Shown piece after piece: positions 52,968 through 62,505 of a stretch of DNA of 64,000 nt (its first letter is position 1; each line of letters starts with the position of its first letter). The translations under genes were made by a program, and so were the position numbers. The stretch is from Blautia obeum ATCC 29174 (GTDB lineage: Bacteria; Bacillota; Clostridia; Lachnospirales; Lachnospiraceae): the NCBI RefSeq assembly GCF_025147765.1, contig NZ_CP102265.1, positions 3,447,001 to 3,511,000 of the forward strand, read 5' to 3'. The notes beneath the pieces were generated by a model. That model saw nothing but the letters and a program-made list of their open reading frames with translations, made no database searches and had not been told where the DNA came from.

Positions 52968-54185
52968 TTATAATCCGTTTCTGTCAATCTGCAGCATATT
53001 TTTACGGAATTCTGAGGGCGACATACCCTGACAGTTTTTAAATGCAGCAGAAAAATAGTGCTGGTTGCTGTACCCTACCTTTTCTGCAATCTGATTAATC
53101 GACAATTCCCGATCTTCCATAAGCCGCACTGCCTGACTGATACGAAGCCTTGTAAGAAAATCTTTAAAAGATATCCCCAATTCCTGTTTCATAATCCTGC
53201 TAATATAAGAAGAATTACAGCCAATTGCATGTGCCACCTGTCTGAGATCCAGATTTCTGTCCTGATAATTGGCATAAATATATTTTCTTGCGTCCTGTAC
53301 AATTGGTCTACATTCCTGCATTTTCTGCACTTCCCGGCGCATCTCACGGCTAATATCAGGCAATGTTTCAAAAGTACATTCTCTTGCCGTAATAAAACAC
53401 TTTCCACCCACTTTTTCTTCTGTCTGCAGCTGAAGATCTGCACTGAACTCCTGAAAATTTTCCGGCAGCTTTTCCATAACAATCGCTACATCCTCATACT
53501 TACTGGAAAACACACTTACCGTATGATAAGGCTCCATAAGTTCTCTGATAATCTTTTCAAGAGTGATCTTATATATTTCCTCAGTCACCGTACCTTTATC
53601 AATTTTCTTGTCATAACTGGACTGAACTGACACAAGTATGAGAATCATATTATCCGGAAAATCCATATCAAGAAATCTTGCCTGTTCTTCCCATTCGAAT
53701 CTAGATAATTTTCCTTCCATCCATTCATTGAAAAACACATCTCTCAGATAATCCTGATTCTGAATCATCTGTTGTTTCACAAGTTCCATGAATTTTTCAG
53801 ATTTTCGCTTCTGCTTTATCTCTTCAGTCACCTTCACGACCGCAGCTTGAAGTTCTTCCTCTGCGATAGGTTTCAAAAGATATTCGGAAACCCCAAGCTT
53901 AATTGCCTGTTTTGCATAGGAAAACTCATTAAATCCGGAGATTACGATTACCGGACAGTTTTTATCCAGTTTTCTCAATTCCTCCAGAAACTGTATACCA
54001 CTCAACTTAGGCATGCAGATATCCATCAGAATAAAATCCGGTTGAAACTGCTCAATTTTTTCTAATGCTTCCATTCCATTCCGTGCTTCTGCACAGACTG
54101 TGATCGGAAGTTTCATTTCCTCCAATACACTTTTTAATCCCTGACGAATTTTCGGTTCGTCATCAGCAATCAAAACTTTCCACAT
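52968..54185 (-). CDS. AraC-type response regulator (YesN-like)
   Basis: A 405 aa response regulator: receiver domain 1-120 (DDEPKIRQGL, phospho-acceptor Asp near 55 in DFILMDICMPKLSG, Lys near 105), a central region, and a C-terminal double AraC helix-turn-helix (about 300-400: LRQVAHAIGCNSSYISRIMK, INQIAEKVGYSNQHYFSAAF). Its start overlaps the kinase gene by 16 bases. Confidence 0.93.
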   Translation of the reverse strand: MWKVLIADDEPKIRQGLKSVLEEMKLPITVCAEARNGMEALEKIEQFQPDFILMDICMPKLSGIQFLEELRKLDKNCPVIVISGFNEFSYAKQAIKLGVSEYLLKPIAEEELQAAVVKVTEEIKQKRKSEKFMELVKQQMIQNQDYLRDVFFNEWMEGKLSRFEWEEQARFLDMDFPDNMILILVSVQSSYDKKIDKGTVTEEIYKITLEKIIRELMEPYHTVSVFSSKYEDVAIVMEKLPENFQEFSADLQLQTEEKVGGKCFITARECTFETLPDISREMRREVQKMQECRPIVQDARKYIYANYQDRNLDLRQVAHAIGCNSSYISRIMKQELGISFKDFLTRLRISQAVRLMEDRELSINQIAEKVGYSNQHYFSAAFKNCQGMSPSEFRKNMLQIDRNGL

Positions 54186-55975
54186 ACTTCTTTCTGCAGC
54201 CGTTTGAGCCTTACAACAGCCACGGTACCTCCTCCCGTTCTCTTTTCATAATGAAGTCCGTATTCGTCACCGTAAGCGATCTTTATGCGGTCATTTACAT
54301 TCAACGTTCCATAGGCTTTTACTTCTTCTCCACGTTCTTTCAGTTTCAGCCAGGAATTCAATTGATCTATTCTTTCCTGACTCATGCCAGCACCATCATC
54401 TTCTACCTTAAGTATGATCGAATCCTCTGACTCTGAAAAAGCACGGATCCATATAGTTCCTCTGTCCTGATCGGATTCCTTTATCCCATGATAAAGAGCA
54501 TTTTCCACAAGCGGCTGAAGACAGATTTTTAATACCATATAATTTCCCAGTCCTTCTTCAATCTCTGTTTTATATTCAAACAGATCCTCATACCGTACTT
54601 TCTGGATGTCCAGATAATTCTTTACCATTAAAACTTCCTGTTCCAATGTAATAAATTCTTTTCCCTGACTCAGACTGATACGGAAAAATCCTGACAAAGC
54701 AAGCACCAGATCAACAATATCCTGCGCATGGTACTGCTTTGCCATCCACTGTATCGTATCAAGTGTATTATAAAGAAAGTGCGGCTTAATCTGCTCATGA
54801 AGAATCTTAAGCTCTGCTTCTCTTTTATTTTTCTGTTCTTTGTATACAACGCCAAGAAGTTCATTAATTTTTTCTACCATTGCATTAAAAGAATCTCCCA
54901 GCTGCCCTATTTCACCTTTATAATGATTTTCAAAACGAACCGTCATATCTCCGGTCTGCGCTTTTTTCATAAGTTTTGAAAGCGTCGAAATAGGCCTTGT
55001 AATGGATGCCGAAAAAATAACCGTTGCTCCTGCCGCAAAGATCATTATTATAACTGCAATCCATTTCGAAACTGTCCTTGCTCTGGAAATGCCTTCGATA
55101 GTTTTCCCCCAGTCAAATACTCCAACTGCAGTCAGGTCTGTATATTTTGAATGACTATATATGACATTGTAATCTTTTCCCTTTATGCGACATCTGACAC
55201 GTCCACTCTCTCCGTCCGTGACCCAGTTTGGATTCATCCGGTATACAACTTCATTTTGGGGTGCATAGAGCACATGCCCCTGACTATCCTGTATATAACC
55301 AAATCCAGTCTGTCCCATTGTAATATCTTCGACAAGATTCTGAATACTCTTCAAATCCAAATCTATAAGGATCACACCAATCCCCGCAGACGTCTGTCTG
55401 TCACAAATTAATTTAGCTGTGCTGACATAATTGTCTGTACTGTAGTTTTTCCAGGCTTTTAAATTTCGTCCCAGACTGGTAGGACTTAAAACCAGTTCTC
55501 CATTTGCCAGAACCGCATCCTGATACCATTTTTCTTCCGTAAGCGGAAGCTTTTTGACTCGGTATGAATCATTAGAAAGATACTGGCCTTTCTCACTGAC
55601 AACAACAATATTTAAATATTCACTGTATATTCTGGAATAATCCAGAAGAAGGTCTCGCACCTGTCTTTCCAATTCCACACGGCTTGCCTGCTGATTTTCA
55701 ACATCTACTTTTAAATACTCTTGTACTTCCGGATAATTTCCCAAAGCCTCAACATTATCCTCTACGGATTTAAAAATCAGATCAAGCGATTTCAACACCT
55801 GATTCTGGATTTCCATTGTGTTTGCATAGGATCTTTCTGCAATAGATTCCTCATATATATAGTTTCCAGCAGCTGTAAGGACCAATGTAACTAACAAAAG
55901 TAGGCCACAGTTCAGTATGATCATTTTGAACAGCATATTCTCCGGATGTAGAATTCTTTTCAGTTTACTGAACAT
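54170..55975 (-). CDS. Sensor histidine kinase (YesM/LytS type)
   Basis: A 601 aa kinase: helix 1 (about 14-38), an extracellular dCache sensor of about 250 residues, helix 2 (about 300-322), HAMP (about 325-375), His_kinase with EQIKPHFLYNTLDTIQW (phospho-His near 400) and a HATPase_c domain with KVEDDGAGMS. It drives the overlapping AraC-type regulator. Expected to respond to extracellular sugar, likely through the membrane-anchored binding protein encoded downstream. Confidence 0.92.
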   Translation of the reverse strand: MFSKLKRILHPENMLFKMIILNCGLLLLVTLVLTAAGNYIYEESIAERSYANTMEIQNQVLKSLDLIFKSVEDNVEALGNYPEVQEYLKVDVENQQASRVELERQVRDLLLDYSRIYSEYLNIVVVSEKGQYLSNDSYRVKKLPLTEEKWYQDAVLANGELVLSPTSLGRNLKAWKNYSTDNYVSTAKLICDRQTSAGIGVILIDLDLKSIQNLVEDITMGQTGFGYIQDSQGHVLYAPQNEVVYRMNPNWVTDGESGRVRCRIKGKDYNVIYSHSKYTDLTAVGVFDWGKTIEGISRARTVSKWIAVIIMIFAAGATVIFSASITRPISTLSKLMKKAQTGDMTVRFENHYKGEIGQLGDSFNAMVEKINELLGVVYKEQKNKREAELKILHEQIKPHFLYNTLDTIQWMAKQYHAQDIVDLVLALSGFFRISLSQGKEFITLEQEVLMVKNYLDIQKVRYEDLFEYKTEIEEGLGNYMVLKICLQPLVENALYHGIKESDQDRGTIWIRAFSESEDSIILKVEDDGAGMSQERIDQLNSWLKLKERGEEVKAYGTLNVNDRIKIAYGDEYGLHYEKRTGGGTVAVVRLKRLQKEVCGKF

Positions 55976-56120
55976 ATTATCCTCCTTTTATCTGTCTATT
56001 CTTCCATGATATAGTAAGTATCTCTTCATGTCAAACAGAAAGAAAAAACAGGAACAGCCTAAGCCATTCCCGTTTCTTCGCATCGTACTATATTTCATTT
56101 TTATAATTTTTCAAATCTGA

Positions 56121-57095
56121 TTATTCTGCAGATCCACCAAATTTTTCGAGGAGTTCTTCTGCATTGTCAGGAGTAACGATTTCAGAAGTAAGAGTCAGAG
56201 TTTTGTCAAGTTCTTTGCCTTCAACGAGCAGCTGATAAGCGCTTTCAATTGCTTCTGTACCACCTGTAGGATAAACCTGAGTCATGCTGAGTCTTCCATC
56301 CATAACGCTTCGAATACCACCATCTGGTGTAGGAAGTCCATCAAATCCAACAAAAAGGATGTCTCCTTCTCTTCCTGCATTCTTAGCTGCGATATATGCA
56401 CCTTCTGCCATCGGGTCATTTAAAGCCAGGAAAAGATCGATTTCATCATTTGTCTGAAGCATTTCTTCTGCAACTGTGATTGCTTTTTCACGAAGCCAGT
56501 CTGCATTGTTTACAGCTACGATTTCAATCTTGTCATTTTTCTTGATACCTTCGCGGAAACCATTATCTCTGTCGATTCCACCAGAAGTTCCTTCAAGACC
56601 TTTGATCTCACAAACCTTACCACCGTCAGGAAGAAGTGTATCTGCAATATATTCTCCTGCAATACGTCCCATATCTACGTTGTCTGCACCGATAAACTGA
56701 GTATACTTGTCTCCGTCAATCTTTCTGTCAAGAAGAATAACCGGGATTCCTGCATCATAAGCTGCACTAACTGCATTAGTAAGTGGTGTAGCTTCGTTAG
56801 GAGATGTAATGATAAGGTCTACACCCATCTGTACAAAGTTTTCAATATCTGCAATCTGTTTGGAGTTATCCTGAGCAGCGTCTGCGAAAATAACCTCAAA
56901 TTCCGGATGTTTTTCTGCTGCCATTGCAATCTGATCATTCATAGCTACACGCCATGGCTCACCAAGATTACACTGTGACATTCCGATCACATATTTGTCC
57001 TTTTTCTCTGCTGCACTGACTGTAACTGTGCCTGCTGCCAGGACAGAAACACCCATAGCTGCTGTTAAGAGGATACTGATCGCTTTTTTATTCAT
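56121..57095 (-). CDS. Sugar ABC transporter binding protein (RbsB-like)
   Basis: A 324 aa substrate-binding protein with a signal peptide (about 1-28, LLTAAMGVSVLAAGTVTVSA) and the type I sugar-binding fold (YVIGMSQCNLGEPWRVAMND, DIENFVQMGVDLIITSPNEA, VGFDGLPTPDGG). It serves the permease and ATPase encoded just upstream. A ribose/galactose-type sugar is likely, not determined. A hairpin-free gap of 95 bases precedes it. Confidence 0.9.
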   Translation of the reverse strand: MNKKAISILLTAAMGVSVLAAGTVTVSAAEKKDKYVIGMSQCNLGEPWRVAMNDQIAMAAEKHPEFEVIFADAAQDNSKQIADIENFVQMGVDLIITSPNEATPLTNAVSAAYDAGIPVILLDRKIDGDKYTQFIGADNVDMGRIAGEYIADTLLPDGGKVCEIKGLEGTSGGIDRDNGFREGIKKNDKIEIVAVNNADWLREKAITVAEEMLQTNDEIDLFLALNDPMAEGAYIAAKNAGREGDILFVGFDGLPTPDGGIRSVMDGRLSMTQVYPTGGTEAIESAYQLLVEGKELDKTLTLTSEIVTPDNAEELLEKFGGSAE

Positions 57096-57190
57096 ACTTA
57101 CCTTCTTTCTCCGGCATCGCTTTTGTTTATTATTTTATTCTCCGGGCCTGCTGCCGGACAGAGCCTGAGAATTATTATCTTTATTAATTG

Positions 57191-58174
57191 TTAGTCGTTT
57201 ACTTTATCTGCCTGCATAAATACTGCAATGATGATAAGGAATCCTTTTACCATCAGCTGAAGGTTTGAATTGACTCCTTTAAGACCAAGGACATTATCCA
57301 GCATACCAAGGATAAGCGCTCCGATAAGTGTACCAAAAACAGTTCCCTTGCCGCCTGCAAGACTTGTTCCGCCAATAGCACAGGCTGCAACTGCATTAAG
57401 TTCATAGCCCTGACCTTCGTTCGGTCCACCCTGGCTGATCTGAGCTGCATGAATCATAGCTGCAACAGATGAAAGCATTGCACAGATCATAAATGCATAG
57501 ATCTTAATTCTGTCTACTTTGATACCTGAGAGATATGCCGCATTCTTATTTCCACCAATTGCATATACCTGTCTTCCGAATCTTGTCTTACTCAAAATAA
57601 TCTGGAAAACGATCAGAAGAACAATGAAGATGATTGCCGGTACCGGTATGATTCCCCATAGACGCATCTGAAGTACTTCAAATGCCGGCGGAGCCATTCC
57701 TTCACCTTTTCCATATGCAAGCGGGATACCGATTCCGTTTGCCCAGAATCTTGCAAGTCCTCTCGCGATATTCATAGATGCAAGAGTAACGATAAAAGCC
57801 TGAAGTCTCAGCTTTGTGATACATAATCCATTAAACAATCCAAACAATGCTCCGATTCCAAGGCTTACAAGGATGGCCGGTACAAATCCCAGACCACTCT
57901 TTACCATCAGATATGCACATCCTGTTGAGATAAGACCTACAACAGAACCTACAGAAAGATCAATATCACCAAGGATCAGGATGATCGTCATACCAATTGC
58001 AATGATTCCATTTTCTGATACGGCTCTTAGCACATTCATCAGGTTTCTTATATCCAGAAAGTTATTTCTGCCATCCTTAATACAGATTGTAGATGCCACC
58101 ACAAAGATAATAACCAGTGCGATTACACTCTGCATCTGCTTAATCATAGCTTTCATTTTCTTTTTGTTATCCAT
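57191..58174 (-). CDS. Sugar ABC transporter permease (RbsC-like)
   Basis: A 327 aa BPD_transp_2 permease with about ten helices: NGIIAIGMTIILILGDIDLS, AGKGTVFGTLIGALILGMLD and the late LQLMVKGFLIIIAV are family segments. Second gene of the rbsA-C-B-type unit. Confidence 0.92.
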   Translation of the reverse strand: MDNKKKMKAMIKQMQSVIALVIIFVVASTICIKDGRNNFLDIRNLMNVLRAVSENGIIAIGMTIILILGDIDLSVGSVVGLISTGCAYLMVKSGLGFVPAILVSLGIGALFGLFNGLCITKLRLQAFIVTLASMNIARGLARFWANGIGIPLAYGKGEGMAPPAFEVLQMRLWGIIPVPAIIFIVLLIVFQIILSKTRFGRQVYAIGGNKNAAYLSGIKVDRIKIYAFMICAMLSSVAAMIHAAQISQGGPNEGQGYELNAVAACAIGGTSLAGGKGTVFGTLIGALILGMLDNVLGLKGVNSNLQLMVKGFLIIIAVFMQADKVND

Positions 58175-58187
58175 CTATCCACCCTCC

Positions 58188-59696
58188 TTATTTTGTTGCA
58201 CTCTGAAGAAGTTTTTCCTGAGTTGCTTCTTCCTGGAGATATTCACCCGTCAGTTCTCCCTCACAGAAAGTAACGATTCTGTCTGAAATACCGATTACTT
58301 CCGGAAGCTCTGAGGATACTACAATGATCGCCATCCCCTGTTTCGCAAGATTGTTGATCAACTGGTATATTTCTGCTTTTGCACCTACATCAATTCCTCG
58401 GGTAGGTTCATCCAAAAGAAGAATCTTTGGCTCAGTCATCAACCATCTGCCTAGTACAACTTTCTGCTGGTTTCCTCCAGAAAGAGCACTGGCAAGAGTT
58501 TTTGTTCCAGGAGCTTTTACTCTGAGGGTTTCCATCTGTTTGTTCCATTCTTTTTTCTCTTCTCCGGATTTCATAAAAAATGCCGGACTAAATTTTTTCA
58601 GAAGAGGAAGAGACATATTCTCTCCAATAGATCTCTGAAGAACAAGACCTGTTCCCTTTCTGTCTTCAGTTGCAAAGGAAATGCCCGCTTTGATCGCATC
58701 TGCAGGATTTTTTATAGTTACTTCTTTACCATCAATAGAAATCTTTGCTGTAGTGTCTTTGTAATGTACACCTGCCAGACATTCAAAAAGTTCTGATCTT
58801 CCTGCACCTGCAAGTCCGGCGATTCCAAGAACTTCGCCATGCCTTACATGCAGAGAAATATTCTTGAGTGATCTTCGAAAACTTCCTGCTGGTGGAGTGT
58901 ATGTAAGGTTTTCTACTTTAAGAGCAATCTCACCTTTTTCAGTAGGATCTTTTGGATACTGCTCGCTCATATCACGTCCAACCATCATCTTTATAATCTC
59001 ATCTTTTGAGGTCTCAGAGGCCTTTACGGTACCTATATACGTTCCATCACGCATTACAGTAAGTCTGTCTGCAATCTGGAAAATTTCTTCCATTCGATGT
59101 GTGATGTAGATAATTCCTTTTCCCTCTGAACGAAGCTTTCGAATGATCGTAAACAACTTTTCAGCTTCTTTTTCACTGATAGCAGAAGTCGGTTCGTCCA
59201 TGATAATAATTTCAGAATTCAAGGATATCGCCTTTGCGATCTCAACAAGTTGCTGCTCTCCGATTCTTAAATCTTTTAATTTTGTTGCCGGATCAACATG
59301 TACGTCCAACATCTCCAGATATTTACGAGCCTCTGCAGCCATCGTTTTAAAATCAACCGATCCGCCCTTTTTCTTCATCCATCTTCCAAGAAAAATGTTT
59401 TCTGCCACGCTCATTTCCGGAACAATCTGAAGTTCCTGATGAATTTTAGAAATTCCAAGTTTTTTTGCTGCGATCGGTCCCGGGACAGTTACTTTTTCTC
59501 CTTTCAGATAAATTTCTCCTTTTGTAGGCTGAAGAGAACCACTGAGAATGTTCATCAGTGTGGATTTTCCTGCTCCGTTTTCTCCCATCAGAGCAAGTAC
59601 TTCACCCGCATAAAGGTCCAGAGAAACTTCTTTTAATGCCTGCACACTTCCGAAAGTTTTGCTTATGGCCTTCATGTTCAGTAATACCTTTTCCAT
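58188..59696 (-). CDS. Sugar ABC transporter ATPase (RbsA-like, two domains)
   Basis: A 502 aa protein with two ATPase cassettes: first Walker A GENGAGKSTLMN (about 38-49), signature LRIGEQQLVEIA and Walker B IIIMDEPTSAI; second cassette with AGLAGAGRSELFE in place of Walker A, signature LSGGNQQKVVLG and ILLLDEPTRGID. Typical of monosaccharide importers. Start at 59696 is preferred because AAGGAGGAAC lies upstream, within the stretch ending at the IS3 insertion. Confidence 0.93.
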   Translation of the reverse strand: MEKVLLNMKAISKTFGSVQALKEVSLDLYAGEVLALMGENGAGKSTLMNILSGSLQPTKGEIYLKGEKVTVPGPIAAKKLGISKIHQELQIVPEMSVAENIFLGRWMKKKGGSVDFKTMAAEARKYLEMLDVHVDPATKLKDLRIGEQQLVEIAKAISLNSEIIIMDEPTSAISEKEAEKLFTIIRKLRSEGKGIIYITHRMEEIFQIADRLTVMRDGTYIGTVKASETSKDEIIKMMVGRDMSEQYPKDPTEKGEIALKVENLTYTPPAGSFRRSLKNISLHVRHGEVLGIAGLAGAGRSELFECLAGVHYKDTTAKISIDGKEVTIKNPADAIKAGISFATEDRKGTGLVLQRSIGENMSLPLLKKFSPAFFMKSGEEKKEWNKQMETLRVKAPGTKTLASALSGGNQQKVVLGRWLMTEPKILLLDEPTRGIDVGAKAEIYQLINNLAKQGMAIIVVSSELPEVIGISDRIVTFCEGELTGEYLQEEATQEKLLQSATK

Positions 59697-59732
59697 AGTT
59701 CCTCCTTTTCTTCCCTCATTCATGATGTGTTC

Positions 59733-59738
59733 ATTATA
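59733..59738 (-). promoter_or_regulatory. Possible -10 of the sugar ABC operon
   Basis: TATAAT on the minus strand about 35 bases before the rbsA-like start; it sits between the gene and the hairpin interrupted by the IS3 element. The -35 position (AATACA) is poor. Confidence 0.4.
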
Positions 59739-59814
59739 CATAAAAAATCGCCGATTGTATTTCTAATATGATATGTACCCCTTTTACTGGACATCCAGTG
59801 AAAGGGGTATTTTT

Positions 59815-60387
59815 ATGCGTTATACTTACGAATTTAAGAAAAAAGCTGTTGAATTGTATCGCCAAGGAAAATGGATTGATGCACCCAATGATATAATAAA
59901 TCTAAAAAATTTTCATGACATGATTGTCAGATGGCATCATTTGGAAGAATCAAATACTTCTGATTGTTTAAAACACTATGGTACAAATAAAAAGTGGTCT
60001 CCAGAGGAAAAATATGAACTTGTTGCACGAGTTATAGCTGGAGATACTATTACTTCAGTTGCTTATACTGTGGGTATAAACAGTGGATTACTTGCTCAAT
60101 GGATTCGCAAATATAAAATATGGGGTTATAATGGACTTGTAGGCCGAAGAAAAGGGCGAAAACCAAAGGAGTCCGCAATGAAAAAAATGAACATAAATAA
60201 TCCACGTAAATTAAATGAGTCTGAATATGAAGAACTGATTCGTTTACGAGCTGAAATTACTTATATTAAAGCAGAAAATGAAGCAATAAAAAAAGAGATC
60301 GCCTTGAGAGAAGAAAGGGAAGCTGCGCTACTCAAGGCGAAAAAGCAGCAATCATCAAAGAACTCAAAGAAAAAGGATATCTGTTAA
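59815..60387 (+). CDS. IS3 transposase OrfA
   Basis: A 190 aa protein: HTH_28-type DNA-binding segments (ELVARVIAGDTITSVAYTVG, about 67-86) and a C-terminal coiled coil with leucine zipper (EYEELIRLRAEITYIKAENE). Start at 59815 behind AAAGGGGTATT. A G-AAA-AAG slippery heptamer at 60339-60345 lies before its end and could direct -1 frameshifting into orfB. Confidence 0.88.
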   Translation: MRYTYEFKKKAVELYRQGKWIDAPNDIINLKNFHDMIVRWHHLEESNTSDCLKHYGTNKKWSPEEKYELVARVIAGDTITSVAYTVGINSGLLAQWIRKYKIWGYNGLVGRRKGRKPKESAMKKMNINNPRKLNESEYEELIRLRAEITYIKAENEAIKKEIALREEREAALLKAKKQQSSKNSKKKDIC

Positions 60388-60392
60388 AACAC

Positions 60393-61205
60393 TTGTTAAA
60401 GGCTATGAATATGGCGCGTTCTACATACTATTTTGAAATTAATAAAACAGATCCAGTTGCTATACGAAATGAAGAATTACTTCTAGTTATTAAAAAAATA
60501 TTCGTAGAAAACAAAGGCAGATATGGGGTACGCAGAGTTTATATGGAATTAAAAAATCGTGGCTACAACGTAAATCATAAGAGAGTTCAACGTCTTATGC
60601 ATGACGCTGGATTATTTGGAAAACGTCCAAAAGAAAAATATCATTCTTATAAAGGTGAAGTTGGGAAAGTAGCCGACAATGTAATTAATAGAAATTTTTC
60701 AACTACTTTACCTCTGCAAAAGTGGACAACAGATGTATCCCAATTTAATTTTTCGTGGGGAAAATGCTATCTTTCTCCTATTTTGGATATGAATACAAAT
60801 GAGATTATTTCATATGATTTAGCGCTAAGTCCTAATTTAGAACAAATAAAAAGAATGCTTGATAAAGCCTTTGATAAGTATTCTTCTGTAAACGGTTTAA
60901 TTTTGCACTCTGATCAAGGATGGCAATATCAACATGCTTATTATCGAAATCGTTTGAAAGAACATGGAATAATTCAATCTATGTCTAGAAAGGGGAATTG
61001 CTACGATAATTGCATCATGGAAACATTCTTTGGAAGAATAAAAACAGAACTGTATTATGGTTTTGAAAAAGATTATACATCATTTGAAGAATTTGCAATT
61101 GCTATTGATGAATATATTGATTACTATAATAGCAAACGAATCCAGGCAAAAACAAAATGGATGCCTCCTGTAAAATACAGAGAAGCATCCATGATGTCCG
61201 CCTAA
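60393..61205 (+). CDS. IS3 transposase OrfB (DDE integrase core)
   Basis: A 270 aa frame with an HTH_21 N-terminus (RYGVRRVYMELKNRGYNVNH) and the rve DDE core: WTTDVSQF (first Asp), LHSDQGWQYQ (second Asp) and GNCYDNCIMETFFGRIKTE (Glu). It is in the -1 frame relative to orfA and open upstream of its TTG, so it is normally made as an OrfAB fusion. All catalytic residues are intact; the element may be active. Confidence 0.9.
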   Translation: MLKAMNMARSTYYFEINKTDPVAIRNEELLLVIKKIFVENKGRYGVRRVYMELKNRGYNVNHKRVQRLMHDAGLFGKRPKEKYHSYKGEVGKVADNVINRNFSTTLPLQKWTTDVSQFNFSWGKCYLSPILDMNTNEIISYDLALSPNLEQIKRMLDKAFDKYSSVNGLILHSDQGWQYQHAYYRNRLKEHGIIQSMSRKGNCYDNCIMETFFGRIKTELYYGFEKDYTSFEEFAIAIDEYIDYYNSKRIQAKTKWMPPVKYREASMMSA

Positions 61206-61315
61206 CTTATAAATATGTGTCCAGAATTCTGGGTACATATCAATAATCGGCGATTTTTTTATAATTTTTTTACTTTTGTATATTGATGTTGTGATTATTG
61301 TATATTTTTTCCTAT

Positions 61316-61600
61316 TTAAGCGGTACTCTATGTAAAATATTGATAACTATTCTGTTCTCCGATGCTCTCTTCAATGCCTGCAGCACCTGGTGTTCCGTCT
61401 CGGCATCCAGGTTTGCAGTAATCTCATCCAGAAGCAGGATCTCCGATTCTGCCACGACTGCTCTTCCGTGATCGACTCATCGTATAAAGTAATCTGATCT
61501 CTAATCGTTCCCGGCACCATGTGATAAGACTGCTCCACGTAGCCAAACCATTTTCGTCTTTCTTTTTCGGTCAGGTGCCCGCAAACAACTTGGATTCGCA
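61316..61600 (-). pseudogene. ABC exporter ATPase fragment with internal deletion
   Basis: Minus-strand frames give FGYVEQSYHMVPGTIRDQIT (Q-loop region of an ABC exporter) and, in another frame, EILLLDEITANLDAETEHQV (Walker B) and ILHRVPLK to a stop near 61316. The signature motif and its surroundings are missing between them and the frame shifts at the joint. The Walker A part is gone. Confidence 0.75.
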
Positions 61601-61993
61601 TTCAAGGATATCTCTGAACATCTTCCAGGTGCATTCATCATATACAGAGCTGACAAAGAAGATGATGAACTATTTTTTGCAAATGATGAATTTCTTCATA
61701 TGTCCGGATATAAAGATATAGATGAACTGTTCAGACTTACTGAGAAAAGTTTTCGCAACTTGATTCGTGAAGATGAACAGCAACAGATAGAATCAAGTAT
61801 CTGGGAACAGATTGACAACGGCAATGAAAATGACTATATTCACTTTCATCTTCGAAAAGCTGACGGAACTTATTTTTCTGTTCTTGATCATGGAAGAATT
61901 GTAGAGAGCCCGCAATACGGGAAAGTATTTTATGTATTGTTCATGGATTGGGAAGATATGCATATTCGTTACAATGATAAATTCGCAAGATAA
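61588..61993 (+). pseudogene. PAS-domain fragment of a signalling protein
   Basis: The plus-strand frame (FKDISEHLPGAFIIYRADKE, ELFFANDEFLHMSGYKDIDE, SIWEQIDNGNENDYIHFHLR, KVFYVLFMDWEDM) is a PAS domain of the kind preceding GGDEF/EAL output. There is no start with a ribosome site, and it stops right after the PAS core. Upstream it abuts the ABC fragment. Confidence 0.65.
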
Positions 61994-62035
61994 AATATTG
62001 CAAAAAACAGAGCGTATGATCTATTTTCATATAAT

Positions 62036-62190
62036 GTTTATGTCGGCAAGCTCTATCAAAAGGAAATCGACTTTGTTGCTCAGAGAAGCAACGAGAAATT
62101 TTATATTCAGATCAGCGACAACATTTCCGGGCAGGAAACATTTGAGAGAAAATGCTTTCCTCGGCTTCAGATTCGAGATGCTTCCTTTAT
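62036..62190 (+). pseudogene. Second, partial copy of the AAA_14 ATPase 3' end
   Basis: About 155 bases match 49026-49180 with few changes (VYVGKLYQKEIDFVAQR and NISGQETFER are recognisable in frame), covering the DUF4143 C-terminal part only. No 5' part is nearby. Confidence 0.8.
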
Positions 62191-62340
62191 ACTTGTGGAT
62201 CCTTAACAAACTTTCTGAAAACGAAAATGAATAATGTATTTGGTGGCTACACCCCCAAGCCCCTGTGGAATCAATAACGCCGGTACTGGATATCAAAATC
62301 CCGCACCGGCGTTATTCATTGTAATTATCTTACATTGACA
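62191..62340. other. Intergenic hairpin stretch
   Basis: AATAACGCCGGT (62273-62284) pairs with ACCGGCGTTATT (62305-62316), 12 base pairs without a clear T run. No gene. Confidence 0.5.
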
Positions 62341-62439
62341 AAATGATAGATTGTCAGCTCTGCAAACTGAAATTTATATAATTATCTCTCTAACTTTCCC
62401 CATTTTATAGGCTTTCCCGCCTGTCCATTAGTGAAATGA

Positions 62440-62505
62440 TATGTAGTTTCCCTTATTTTTGCCCTTATGAGATAATCACAAGGGAAATAAGGGAATTTTT
62501 TTAGT
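62440..62505. repeat. Integrase-proximal arm repeats
   Basis: GTTTCCCTTATTTTTGCCCT and CACAAGGGAAATAAGGGAA face each other just beyond the integrase stop. Same motifs as at 22.9 kb. Likely integrase arm sites and attachment end. Confidence 0.6.

Larger units (their letters stand above)
59769..61242 (+). mobile_element. IS3-family (IS150-like) insertion sequence, 1474 bp
   Basis: Terminal inverted repeats TGATATGTACCC (59769-59780) and GGGTACATATCA (61231-61242), with a likely three-base target duplication ATA on each side (59766-59768, 61243-61245). It carries orfA and orfB in two frames. It lies in the loop of a perfect hairpin upstream of the sugar ABC operon. Confidence 0.9.
59742..61259. 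repeat. Interrupted perfect hairpin (terminator or operator) arms
   Basis: AAAAAATCGCCGATT at 59742-59756 is the exact reverse complement of AATCGGCGATTTTTT at 61245-61259. Before the IS3 insertion these arms were about 10 bases apart and formed a hairpin flanked by A and T runs. On the minus strand it follows the ABC-exporter fragment and precedes the rbsA-like gene. Confidence 0.75.
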
